Shown in pieces: positions 1-7,132 of a stretch of DNA of 19,693 nt. Location: assembly GCA_030835065.1 (NCBI GenBank), contig JAUQWR010000799.1, positions 1 to 19,693 of the forward strand. The letters are read 5' to 3'. Source of the stretch: Candidatus Kapaibacterium sp. (GTDB taxonomy: Bacteria > Bacteroidota > Ignavibacteria > Kapaibacteriales > UBA2268). The stretch's first letter is position 1, and every line of letters starts with the position of its first letter. The notes below the pieces were generated by a model that had not been told where the DNA came from, searched no databases, and was given only the letters and a program-made list of their open reading frames with translations. The position numbers were made by a program, and so were the translations under genes.

Positions 1-2265
1 ATTCGAATGAAAAATACAGGCAATGCAGAAACTCAGATTGGGAATATTAGTGGTTTGACGAATGGATATTCGATTGTGGATATTAATCCTGCACTGCCGG
101 TGATATTAAAGCCTAATGAAGAAATTGCATTTACTGTGAAATTTGCTCCGCAAGTTGAATCTACATCTATAACAGGTAGTTTGCAAGTAAGTTCGATACC
201 AACAGATACTACATGCGAGGCATTTGAAGATTTAATACTCGAAGGCAAAGGTATAGCTTCGCAAGTATATGTGTCGAAATATTTGATAACTTATGATAGT
301 ATGTATACTTGCCAAGCACAATGGGATTCAGTGTTTGTAGGCAACCCTGCAAAATCGACTGCATCATTTAGAATTATTGCTCCACCTGAACTAACAGGTG
401 CTGATGCAAATGCATTTGAAGTTACTGTCCAACCAAACATTCCTATTGTACTTAATCCTGGAGATTCTGTTAAATATGTGATAAAGTATCAAGGAAATGG
501 CACCGGATTGCATAAAGCTCAAATGATGATTTCGACTGATGACTCAAATGATGATTCAGTATTTGTAGATCTAATCGGGTATGCGGAAAGTCCGGATGTA
601 AAGGTACCAGATCTAATAATACCAAAAGTTGCAAAAGGTTTTAAGGTAAAATTTAATTATACTTTATATAATGATGGTAAATTGCCACTAACATTATTAA
701 ATGCTAGTAGTACGTATCCCGGATTGGTCATTACTCCAACAAGTGGTATTATGAAGTCGAAGGATTCTATCGTTTTTGATATCGATTTTATTGCTAATAA
801 TCAGCAGACAATAATGCTGAATTTTGATTTTAAAGAATGTTGGCTTAATTTGAAAGTTTCATCTACAATAATTTTCTTGAAATCAAGCTATTCGGCTGCG
901 CCAGATTTGAATTTTGGTACATTATCTGCATGTCGAGATTCAATAATGACAAGCAAGCTGATAAACACAGGCGAAGCTCCTTTGATATTTCAAAATGCAA
1001 AGATAATTGGCAACGATGCTCAATATTTTACTTTAGAAAAAGTATATTTCCATAATGCAAATGACACAATTGTAGCTGGCGATTCTGTGTTGTTTGATGT
1101 AAAATTTAAACCAACAAATGCTACTGATGGTATAAAAACAGCTCAAATACAGCTTGAATGTTATATTGAAGGTGCAATCAAAAATTTGACTATCAATCTT
1201 CAGGGCGACAAGCAGTCTGGCATTATTGTTACTCCTCAGATTGTTGATTTTGGGCAAGTAGCATTAAATAAATCAGCCAAAAAAGCATTGTCTATCAAAA
1301 ATATTGGCGGACTTTCAGTTAAATTGATTTCACATAGATTTGCTTCAAATGGAGCTAATGGATTTAGTCTGGAAACAAATCCTGATGGAACTGTTCTTGT
1401 AAATAATCAGGATTTGATTGATTCAGTAATTTTTATTTATCCCAATCAGGCTTCTTTGACTGATACTTTGTTTGTCGAAGTGGAATACCAATCTTGCACT
1501 GAAATAATTCCAATAGTATTAAAAGCAAATGCCTATAAAATAGGAAGGATAGTATTAAAATTACCAACATTTGATAATATTGATCCTGCATTAGAAAGCC
1601 TGCCTATTCCAATTATGGCAAAATATTATGGAGAATCAACTGATCATAATCTTAATTTTGATACAATTGGTATTGTGTTCAATAGAGAAGTATATTATCC
1701 GTTGGGTGTGAGTGGTGGAAACTTGATTAAAGATTCAGTAACATTGACTGAAAGAATATTTGCATTTAGTATTCCACAGTTTTCTCTATCGGGATTAGAT
1801 TCCAATAACTGGAAACAAATAGCCGTAATAGAGGGAGCACCAATGTTAGGAAATACTGATTATAGCAGTTTGCAGTTTACAAGTATATCTGCAACAGATC
1901 TTTTTGATAAGGTGAAATTTGATGCTATAGATACAGTGAGCGGATACCTGCAAGTAGCAACATGCGGACAAGGACGCAAACGCTTGCTTGAGCATAAGAA
2001 GCCTGTATTCATATATGTATCGCCAAATCCAGCTTCAAATATAGCGCATATCACAACAAATGTAATCGAAACCAGTTTGCACAAAATCGAATTAGTTAGT
2101 TCGGCTGGTAATGTTATTCCATTAATATCATGGGATAGAAAAATAGATGATCCAAATACATTTAATTATGATGTCAATTTGATATTGATATCATCAGGCA
2201 CATACTTCCTACGATTGACGACGCCAACAATGGTAAAAACAGTACAATTGATAATTGTTAAGTAA
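1..2265 (+). CDS. Large T9SS-secreted surface protein with choice-of-anchor-D-like repeats (5'-truncated)
   Basis: The reading frame is open to the first base of the window, and the residues before the first ATG (position 7) continue an immunoglobulin-like strand, so the true start lies upstream and only the C-terminal ~754 residues are seen. Several ASPM/SPD-2/Hydin-like (choice-of-anchor D) beta-sandwich repeats follow. They are recognisable by strands such as 'NTGNAE' at the start, 'INTGEAPL' near 970-985 and 'IKNIGGLSV' near 1295-1320, with recurring 'G-D-S-V-x-F/Y' and 'V-K-F-x-P' motifs. Residues ~515-653 (counted from the ATG at 7) look like a cohesin-type fold, which is inference. The last ~85 residues ('VSPNPASN' through 'GTYFLRLTT' to the C-terminal 'VQLIIVK') are a type A T9SS sorting domain. 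The protein should therefore be exported by Sec, cross the outer membrane by T9SS and stay at the cell surface. The next gene starts 14 nt downstream, suggesting co-transcription. Substrate or ligand unknown. Confidence 0.85.
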   Translation: MRMKNTGNAETQIGNISGLTNGYSIVDINPALPVILKPNEEIAFTVKFAPQVESTSITGSLQVSSIPTDTTCEAFEDLILEGKGIASQVYVSKYLITYDSMYTCQAQWDSVFVGNPAKSTASFRIIAPPELTGADANAFEVTVQPNIPIVLNPGDSVKYVIKYQGNGTGLHKAQMMISTDDSNDDSVFVDLIGYAESPDVKVPDLIIPKVAKGFKVKFNYTLYNDGKLPLTLLNASSTYPGLVITPTSGIMKSKDSIVFDIDFIANNQQTIMLNFDFKECWLNLKVSSTIIFLKSSYSAAPDLNFGTLSACRDSIMTSKLINTGEAPLIFQNAKIIGNDAQYFTLEKVYFHNANDTIVAGDSVLFDVKFKPTNATDGIKTAQIQLECYIEGAIKNLTINLQGDKQSGIIVTPQIVDFGQVALNKSAKKALSIKNIGGLSVKLISHRFASNGANGFSLETNPDGTVLVNNQDLIDSVIFIYPNQASLTDTLFVEVEYQSCTEIIPIVLKANAYKIGRIVLKLPTFDNIDPALESLPIPIMAKYYGESTDHNLNFDTIGIVFNREVYYPLGVSGGNLIKDSVTLTERIFAFSIPQFSLSGLDSNNWKQIAVIEGAPMLGNTDYSSLQFTSISATDLFDKVKFDAIDTVSGYLQVATCGQGRKRLLEHKKPVFIYVSPNPASNIAHITTNVIETSLHKIELVSSAGNVIPLISWDRKIDDPNTFNYDVNLILISSGTYFLRLTTPTMVKTVQLIIVK

Positions 2266-2279
2266 AAAAAGAAAGAAAT

Positions 2280-4454
2280 ATGAAGACAAATAAAATGGTA
2301 TTCATCAAGAAAATATTAATAGGTTTGTTGTTAATAATAATATCGATTTTAGTCGGATTATTAAAGCCTGTCATCGGAGCAGAAAATTCAAATCCCCAAT
2401 ATTATATTGGATTATTTGCAAACTATAATTATAATTATCATTTTGCAGATTTCAAAGATTTACAGGGATTTATTACTTGCTGTCCAAAATTTGAAAATGG
2501 TAGTGGCAGTGGATTTACATTCGGCGGGCTATTCGAAATGCCTATCAATAATCAATGGTATTTTGGTGCAAGGCTTGGATATGCTACTATTGGTGCAGAT
2601 TTGATTAATGAAGAAGCTATAGCCAATGTCGATTTGAGAGAGTTAGATCCTCCTTTCAAACCGATTAAATTGGACAAAGCTGTTGTCGAATATTCTTTGA
2701 TTTCTGATATTTCTATTATTGCTATAGATCCTTATATTGCTTATAATATTTATGAAGGACTTGATGCAAGCGCCGGGTTTAGGGTGGCTTATGTTATGAA
2801 TTCAAAAATTGAAAGTATGAAAGAACAATTGATGAGTCCGGATTATCTGACATTTATGGATGGTAGTAGACTTAGAAATGTTTATACCAATGAAGAAATT
2901 CCAGAACCTAATAAACTCCAAATGTTTTTGCAATTGGGATTGAATTACAATCTTCCAGTGGGAAAAAATAAATTTCTTTCTCCTGAAATCAGATATTTCT
3001 ATCCTTTAACAAAAATTAATAAGGAAGATTGGAAAGCATCTACTCTTTCTATTGGTGCTTCCTTCAAGTATCCGATGTATAAGTCTGAAGATTTAGAAGA
3101 AGAAACTATAATAATTAGAGATACAACTACTGTTAAAAAATTTGGAATAAATGAGACTACTGTCGTTTTGGAGAGAAGTACTAAGACAAAGCAAATTGTT
3201 GATGGAAAAGAAAATAAAATTGAAAGAACAACTATTCGCGAAGAATATTTGCGGACAGAACCCAAAACGTCAATAATAAAAGCAGACTTCTCTGTTTATG
3301 GCGTTACTAACGACGGACGAAGACAAGAAAACCCACAAGTTGTGATAGAAGAAGTAGAAACTGAAGAAATGTTTCCACTTTTGCCTTATGTTTTCTTTAG
3401 CGAGGCAGATTCAAGACTTGATAAAACTTCTATGAAACTCTTAAATCCTGAATTAGTTACAAATTTTAAAGAAGATGATTTAGCTTGGAATACTCTTCAA
3501 ATATATGATAACTTATTGAATATTGTTGCACAAAGATTGAAGTCCAGACCTAAAGCCGAGTTGTTGATCACTGGTTGCAACTCAAATGAAAACAAGGAAT
3601 TAAATAATATGGCATTATCCGAAACTAGAGCTGAAGCAGTGAAGTCATATTTTGTGTCTGTCTGGGGAATAGATGCCAAGAGAATAAAAGTAGCAAAACA
3701 AAATCTTCCGGCTAAGCCTTCAAATCCTTCGAGTATTGATGGTGTTGCAGAAAATAGAAGAGTAGAATTAAGTTCGAACGATAATGAAATATTAAAACCT
3801 CTTACATTAAAAGAAATAATTAAATCATCAAATCCTCCAATTGTTGAGCTTATTCCAAATATTGTAACCGAAGCCGGATTGAAAAATTATAAGTTTAATA
3901 TTTCACAATCAGGAAAGAATTTAAGGCTAATTGATGGTGGAGATGATATAAAGAAGCAGATTTGGCAAATCGAGCAAGAACCAATGCCTCAGCTCGAGAC
4001 AGCAGTAGATATAAATCTATCGGCAGAAGATAATTATGGTCAGAAAGCTGATGCCGAAAAAGAGATAAAAATAAGCCAAAAAACTATTAAAATAAAGCGA
4101 GAAAGAATCGAAGAAGACTATAAAGTGGATAGATATTCTCTGATTGTATTTGATTTCGACAAGGCTGAAGTCAATGAAGCTCACAAAAGAATACTAAATG
4201 AGATAAAGAAGAAAATTATGCCAAACTCTAAAGTAATTATTTCTGGATTTGCTGATAGAACCGGCTCAAGTGAATATAATAAAGATTTGGCTCGACGCAG
4301 AAGCGAAGAAGTGCAAAAAGTACTTCAAATTTCTGCACAAAACCTCACTATCAATCCAGTTGGCAGCGATAGATTGCTTTATGATAATAATATACCTGAA
4401 GGCAGAAGCTATTGCCGAACAGTAAAGATAGAGATTAAGACCCCGATCAAATAA
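2280..4454 (+). CDS. Outer-membrane protein with N-terminal beta-barrel and two OmpA-like domains
   Basis: The 724-aa protein has an N-terminal signal segment (residues ~8-34, hydrophobic core then 'VIGA'). Residues ~40-265 are rich in aromatic, alternating strands ('YYIGLFANYNYNYHF', 'LQLGLNYNLP', 'LSIGASFKYPMY'), as in an OmpA/OprF-type barrel. Residues ~280-360 form a charged linker. The first OmpA-like domain (~368-500) keeps 'LSETRAEAV' with Arg450, but the position of the peptidoglycan-binding Asp is Ser435. The second (~615-720) keeps 'GFADRTGSSEYN' with Asp659 and 'RRRSEEV' with Arg674, the residues that bind diaminopimelate in E. coli OmpA. The expected role is a peptidoglycan-tethered outer-membrane protein. 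A purine-rich stretch (GAAAGAAAT) precedes the ATG at 2280. An internal ATG at 2295 is possible but would shorten the signal peptide's positive end. It lies 14 nt after a T9SS substrate, so it may be that protein's partner or anchor (inference). The family call is solid; the specific role is unknown. Confidence 0.85.
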   Translation: MKTNKMVFIKKILIGLLLIIISILVGLLKPVIGAENSNPQYYIGLFANYNYNYHFADFKDLQGFITCCPKFENGSGSGFTFGGLFEMPINNQWYFGARLGYATIGADLINEEAIANVDLRELDPPFKPIKLDKAVVEYSLISDISIIAIDPYIAYNIYEGLDASAGFRVAYVMNSKIESMKEQLMSPDYLTFMDGSRLRNVYTNEEIPEPNKLQMFLQLGLNYNLPVGKNKFLSPEIRYFYPLTKINKEDWKASTLSIGASFKYPMYKSEDLEEETIIIRDTTTVKKFGINETTVVLERSTKTKQIVDGKENKIERTTIREEYLRTEPKTSIIKADFSVYGVTNDGRRQENPQVVIEEVETEEMFPLLPYVFFSEADSRLDKTSMKLLNPELVTNFKEDDLAWNTLQIYDNLLNIVAQRLKSRPKAELLITGCNSNENKELNNMALSETRAEAVKSYFVSVWGIDAKRIKVAKQNLPAKPSNPSSIDGVAENRRVELSSNDNEILKPLTLKEIIKSSNPPIVELIPNIVTEAGLKNYKFNISQSGKNLRLIDGGDDIKKQIWQIEQEPMPQLETAVDINLSAEDNYGQKADAEKEIKISQKTIKIKRERIEEDYKVDRYSLIVFDFDKAEVNEAHKRILNEIKKKIMPNSKVIISGFADRTGSSEYNKDLARRRSEEVQKVLQISAQNLTINPVGSDRLLYDNNIPEGRSYCRTVKIEIKTPIK

Positions 4455-4478
4455 TTTAAAAATGATAAGTATTAAATG

Positions 4479-4507
4479 CAAAACGCCCGATTAGTTCGGG
4501 CGTTTTG
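4479..4507. terminator. Bidirectional hairpin terminator between the OmpA-like gene and ugd
   Basis: A perfect 12-bp inverted repeat (CAAAACGCCCGA / TCGGGCGTTTTG) encloses a 5-nt loop (TTAGT). The arms end in an A run on one side and a T run on the other, so the transcript on either strand forms a GC-rich stem ending in U's. It sits between two convergent stop codons (4454 on +, 4531 on -), which fits a shared Rho-independent terminator. Confidence 0.9.
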
Positions 4508-4530
4508 TATATTAGAAGTAAGTAATCGAT

Positions 4531-5868
4531 TTAAGGAATAACTGGTTTGCGACCCACGCAATAATACTCGAAAGCATGTTCTTTCATTTCTTCGAGTTTG
4601 TAGAGGTTACGACCGTCAAAAATCAAAGGTTGCTTCAAGGAAGATTTGATACGAGCCAAATCTGGAGTCCTAAAGTCATTCCATTCGGTAGTAATAATCA
4701 AAGCATCTGCATTTTGAATGCAATCATACATTTTGTCGAAATATTGAATTTTATCAGCAAATTTCAATTTAGTATTATCCATAGCTTCAGGATCGTGAGC
4801 AGAAACAGTAGCACCTGCTTCAAGCAATTTTTCGATCAAAGTAAATGCTGGAGCTTCACGAGTATCGTCAGTATTAGGCTTGAAAGCTAAGCCCCAAATT
4901 GCAAAATGCCTGCCTTTGAGGTTATTGTCAAATCTTTTGTTAATCTTCTCAAAAAATCTCAAAATTTGTCTGTAATTAACATCTTGAGTAGCATTGACAA
5001 TAGCCAAAGGAGTGCCAACTTCATCAGCAGAAAAAGCGAGAGCTCTTACATCTTTAGGGAAGCAAGAACCACCATATCCAATACCAGCAAAGAGGAACAT
5101 TTTGCCAATACGGCTATCAGTACCAATGCCGTATCTAATTTTTTCAATATCAGCACCAACTTGCTCGCAATAGACAGACAAATCATTCATGAAGGAAATT
5201 TTTGTAGCAAGGAAAGAATTGGCAGCATATTTAGTAACTTCAGCGCTTTTTTCATCCATAAAAATAATAGGATTGCCAGTGCGAACGAAAGGTTGATATA
5301 AATCGCGCATAACTTCTTCAACCCATTTGCTGGAAGTACCAATAACAACTCTTTCGGGCTTCATAGCATCTTCAACAGCTAAGCCTTCGCGGAGAAATTC
5401 AGGATTGCTAACAACTTCAAATTGGCTTGCATCAATGTGTTTAAGCATAATGTTGCGAACTTTTTGGGCAGTACCAACAGGAACAGTGCTTTTGTTGATA
5501 ATGATTTTCTTTTCGTTAATATTACGGTCTTTAATAATCATAGCAATTTGTTCTGCTACACCCAGCACATGATGAAGATCGGCAGAACCGTCTTCGCTCG
5601 GAGGAGTAGGCAGACATAAGAAAATGAGCATACAATTATCAATAGCTTCGTTAATATCTTGAGTAAAAATCAATCTATCTTCTTTATAATTACGGTCGAG
5701 CAATCTATCCAATCCAGGTTCGAATATAGGGCAGATACCATTTTTAAGTTTTTTAATTTTTTCTTCGTCGATATCGACACACCAAACTTTGTTGCCAGTA
5801 GCAGCAAAACAAGTACCAGAAACTAAGCCAACATATCCGGTGCCAATTACGCCAATGTTATACGACAT
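4531..5868 (-). CDS. ugd: UDP-glucose 6-dehydrogenase
   Basis: This cytoplasmic enzyme oxidises UDP-glucose to UDP-glucuronate with two NAD+, supplying precursor for capsule, exopolysaccharide or LPS sugars. The 445-aa length is normal for the bacterial family. Visible motifs in order are the Rossmann NAD loop GTGYVG (residues 9-14), 'STVPVGT' (~127-133), 'NPEFLREG' (~155-162), the central helix 'KYAANSFLATKISF' (213-226), the catalytic-cysteine motif 'GYGGSCFPKD' with Cys269, and the C-terminal UDP-binding 'WGLAFKPNTDDTREAP' (325-340). The start 'MSYNIGVIGTGYVG' matches the usual N-terminus, and TAAGG lies just upstream. A TATAAT-like box (complement of 5900-5905) upstream could give it its own promoter. 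It lies 61 nt downstream of a 56-aa ORF and shares strand with the dehydrogenase before it, so an operon is possible. Related nucleotide-sugar dehydrogenases such as UDP-ManNAc dehydrogenase are less likely given 'GGSCFPKD' and the length. Confidence 0.96.
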   Translation of the reverse strand: MSYNIGVIGTGYVGLVSGTCFAATGNKVWCVDIDEEKIKKLKNGICPIFEPGLDRLLDRNYKEDRLIFTQDINEAIDNCMLIFLCLPTPPSEDGSADLHHVLGVAEQIAMIIKDRNINEKKIIINKSTVPVGTAQKVRNIMLKHIDASQFEVVSNPEFLREGLAVEDAMKPERVVIGTSSKWVEEVMRDLYQPFVRTGNPIIFMDEKSAEVTKYAANSFLATKISFMNDLSVYCEQVGADIEKIRYGIGTDSRIGKMFLFAGIGYGGSCFPKDVRALAFSADEVGTPLAIVNATQDVNYRQILRFFEKINKRFDNNLKGRHFAIWGLAFKPNTDDTREAPAFTLIEKLLEAGATVSAHDPEAMDNTKLKFADKIQYFDKMYDCIQNADALIITTEWNDFRTPDLARIKSSLKQPLIFDGRNLYKLEEMKEHAFEYYCVGRKPVIP

Positions 5869-5929
5869 AAAAACCTTAATACAAAATGTTACAATATTTA
5901 TTATACAAAAATAAAAATGTTAATTAATC

Positions 5930-6100
5930 TTACAAATTTAATAATTTACTTATGACTAAAAATAATACAATAAGAGCACCAATATAAAGTGCAGCTTTGA
6001 CAAATTTTTTGAAAATCGAAAAGATCAAACCTAGAATCAGTATTACCAAAATGGCAATAACAATAGGCGGCAAAGCAGCAATAAACGAAAAGACAGCCAT
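5930..6100 (-). CDS. Small hydrophobic two-helix membrane protein (56 aa)
   Basis: I found this ORF by reading the minus strand between the dehydrogenase and ugd. It runs from ATG (6100-6098) to TAA (5932-5930) and begins MAVFSFIAALPPIVIAIL. Two hydrophobic segments (residues ~5-29 and ~37-54) flank a short basic loop (FKKFVK, ~30-35), giving a hairpin membrane topology. The initiation site is strong: the dehydrogenase stop TAG (6110-6108) is embedded in TAGGTGAATT-ATG, so the AGGTG Shine-Dalgarno overlaps the upstream stop codon and translation is probably coupled. No codons are broken, and the hydrophobic pattern argues against chance. I do not recognise the family. It could be a small inner-membrane subunit or regulator linked to the flanking genes, but nothing in the sequence fixes a function. 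Confidence 0.7.
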   Translation of the reverse strand: MAVFSFIAALPPIVIAILVILILGLIFSIFKKFVKAALYIGALIVLFLVISKLLNL

Positions 6101-6107
6101 AATTCAC

Positions 6108-6884
6108 CTAAAAAATATATTTATTAGCAGCACCATCGGCAATAATACATTGCCCACTAATATAAGACGAAGCAGGCATAGCTAAAAATGCAACCAAAGA
6201 TGCAATTTCTTCAGGATAGCCTACTCGACCCATAGGAGTACGTTCAATTATCTTAGAAAGTTTCTCAGGATTATTAATAACTGAATCAGTAAGCGGAGTG
6301 TGAATATACCAAGGCTCGACGCAATTTACTCTAATGCCATATTGCGCCCACTCCACAGCCAGATATTCGCTTAGATGAGCAAGCCCTGCTTTTGATGCAG
6401 CATAAGGGGCACCAGTAAGTACTACCGACTCTCCGGCAATTGAGCCGATATTAATAATTGAAGCCGAATTAGATAACTTCAGAATAGGAAAAAGAGACTT
6501 GGAAAGCTCGAATGCTGATTTCAAGTTTGTATTTATTATAAAGTCGAATTCATCAGAACTGAAATCAATAGTTTGTTTTCTAATATTTGTACCTACATTA
6601 TTAACGAGAATATCAAGAGACTTTATCTGATCGGAAATAAAGCTTGAAAGCTTAGCTCTATCAAGAGCTGAACTTAAATCGGCTTGGAATGCATGGTATT
6701 GAGTGTTGTTTGAATAAAGATCTTTGAGCTCCATGATAAGTGATTCTATTTCGGAAAAATTTCTCGAAACGAGTATCAAATTAGAGTCAAAAGCGGCAAA
6801 TTCTTTCGCAATTGCTCTGCCAATACCTTTAGTTGCACCAGTAATTAGTGCAAATTTGTTAGCTAACGTCCATCTGTTTTTCAT
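6108..6884 (-). CDS. Short-chain dehydrogenase/reductase, tropinone-reductase-like
   Basis: A 258-aa classical SDR that uses NAD(P)H to reduce or oxidise a carbonyl/alcohol substrate in the cytoplasm. It has the cofactor loop TGATKGIG (residues 15-22), 'NNVG' (95-98) in place of the common NNAG, the catalytic Ser148 ('INIGSIAG'), and Tyr161/Lys165 in 'YAASK'. The leader '[19 protein letters not shown]' and 'NNVGTNIRK' resemble the tropinone-reductase-like SDR subgroup, which also occurs in bacteria with unrelated substrates. Arg41 after the second strand ('LVSRN') favours NADP over NAD. No clear Shine-Dalgarno precedes the ATG at 6884, as is common in this phylum. It is the first gene of a possible three-gene minus-strand unit with the 56-aa ORF and ugd. 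The substrate cannot be inferred. Confidence 0.9.
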   Translation of the reverse strand: MKNRWTLANKFALITGATKGIGRAIAKEFAAFDSNLILVSRNFSEIESLIMELKDLYSNNTQYHAFQADLSSALDRAKLSSFISDQIKSLDILVNNVGTNIRKQTIDFSSDEFDFIINTNLKSAFELSKSLFPILKLSNSASIINIGSIAGESVVLTGAPYAASKAGLAHLSEYLAVEWAQYGIRVNCVEPWYIHTPLTDSVINNPEKLSKIIERTPMGRVGYPEEIASLVAFLAMPASSYISGQCIIADGAANKYIF

Positions 6885-6989
6885 TATAAATCAATAAATT
6901 ATGAATAAAAATAATAATTTTGTTACAAAATAATGAAAATATTGTTATTGTGAATGAAAAAAATTAATATATTAAATATTAAGTAAATA

Positions 6990-7044
6990 GACAATAATAT
7001 TAGAATTAATATATTGTCAAAAAAAATACTACAATGCATGTAGT
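6990..7044. promoter_or_regulatory. Two inverted repeats in the divergent intergenic region
   Basis: The 248-bp gap between the divergent dehydrogenase and the 1708-aa protein gene holds an imperfect palindrome at 6990-7018 (GACAATAATATTA, 4-nt centre, TAATATATTGTC; one bulged base). Ten bases later is a second one at 7028-7044 (ACTACA-ATGCA-TGTAGT). They could be operators or a hairpin in the leader of the large surface-protein gene. The surrounding DNA is extremely AT-rich, so chance is possible, although the GACAAT and ACTACA arms are not simple A/T runs. Confidence 0.35.
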
Positions 7045-7132
7045 TGTAATTATTCGTTAATATAAATGAATGTCAGAGTTTATTTAATATTAATAAATAA
7101 TCAATGTTTTATTAACTATAAGGGGTTATCAA

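Noticed and set aside
4576..5619. Several plus-strand ORFs of 65-131 aa opposite ugd
   Set aside because: They lie wholly inside the strongly supported ugd gene and have no domain-like sequence.
5997..6185. 62-aa plus-strand ORF between ugd and the dehydrogenase
   Set aside because: It overlaps the 56-aa minus-strand ORF and the dehydrogenase C-terminus; the minus-strand reading has the better ribosome site and clear membrane helices.
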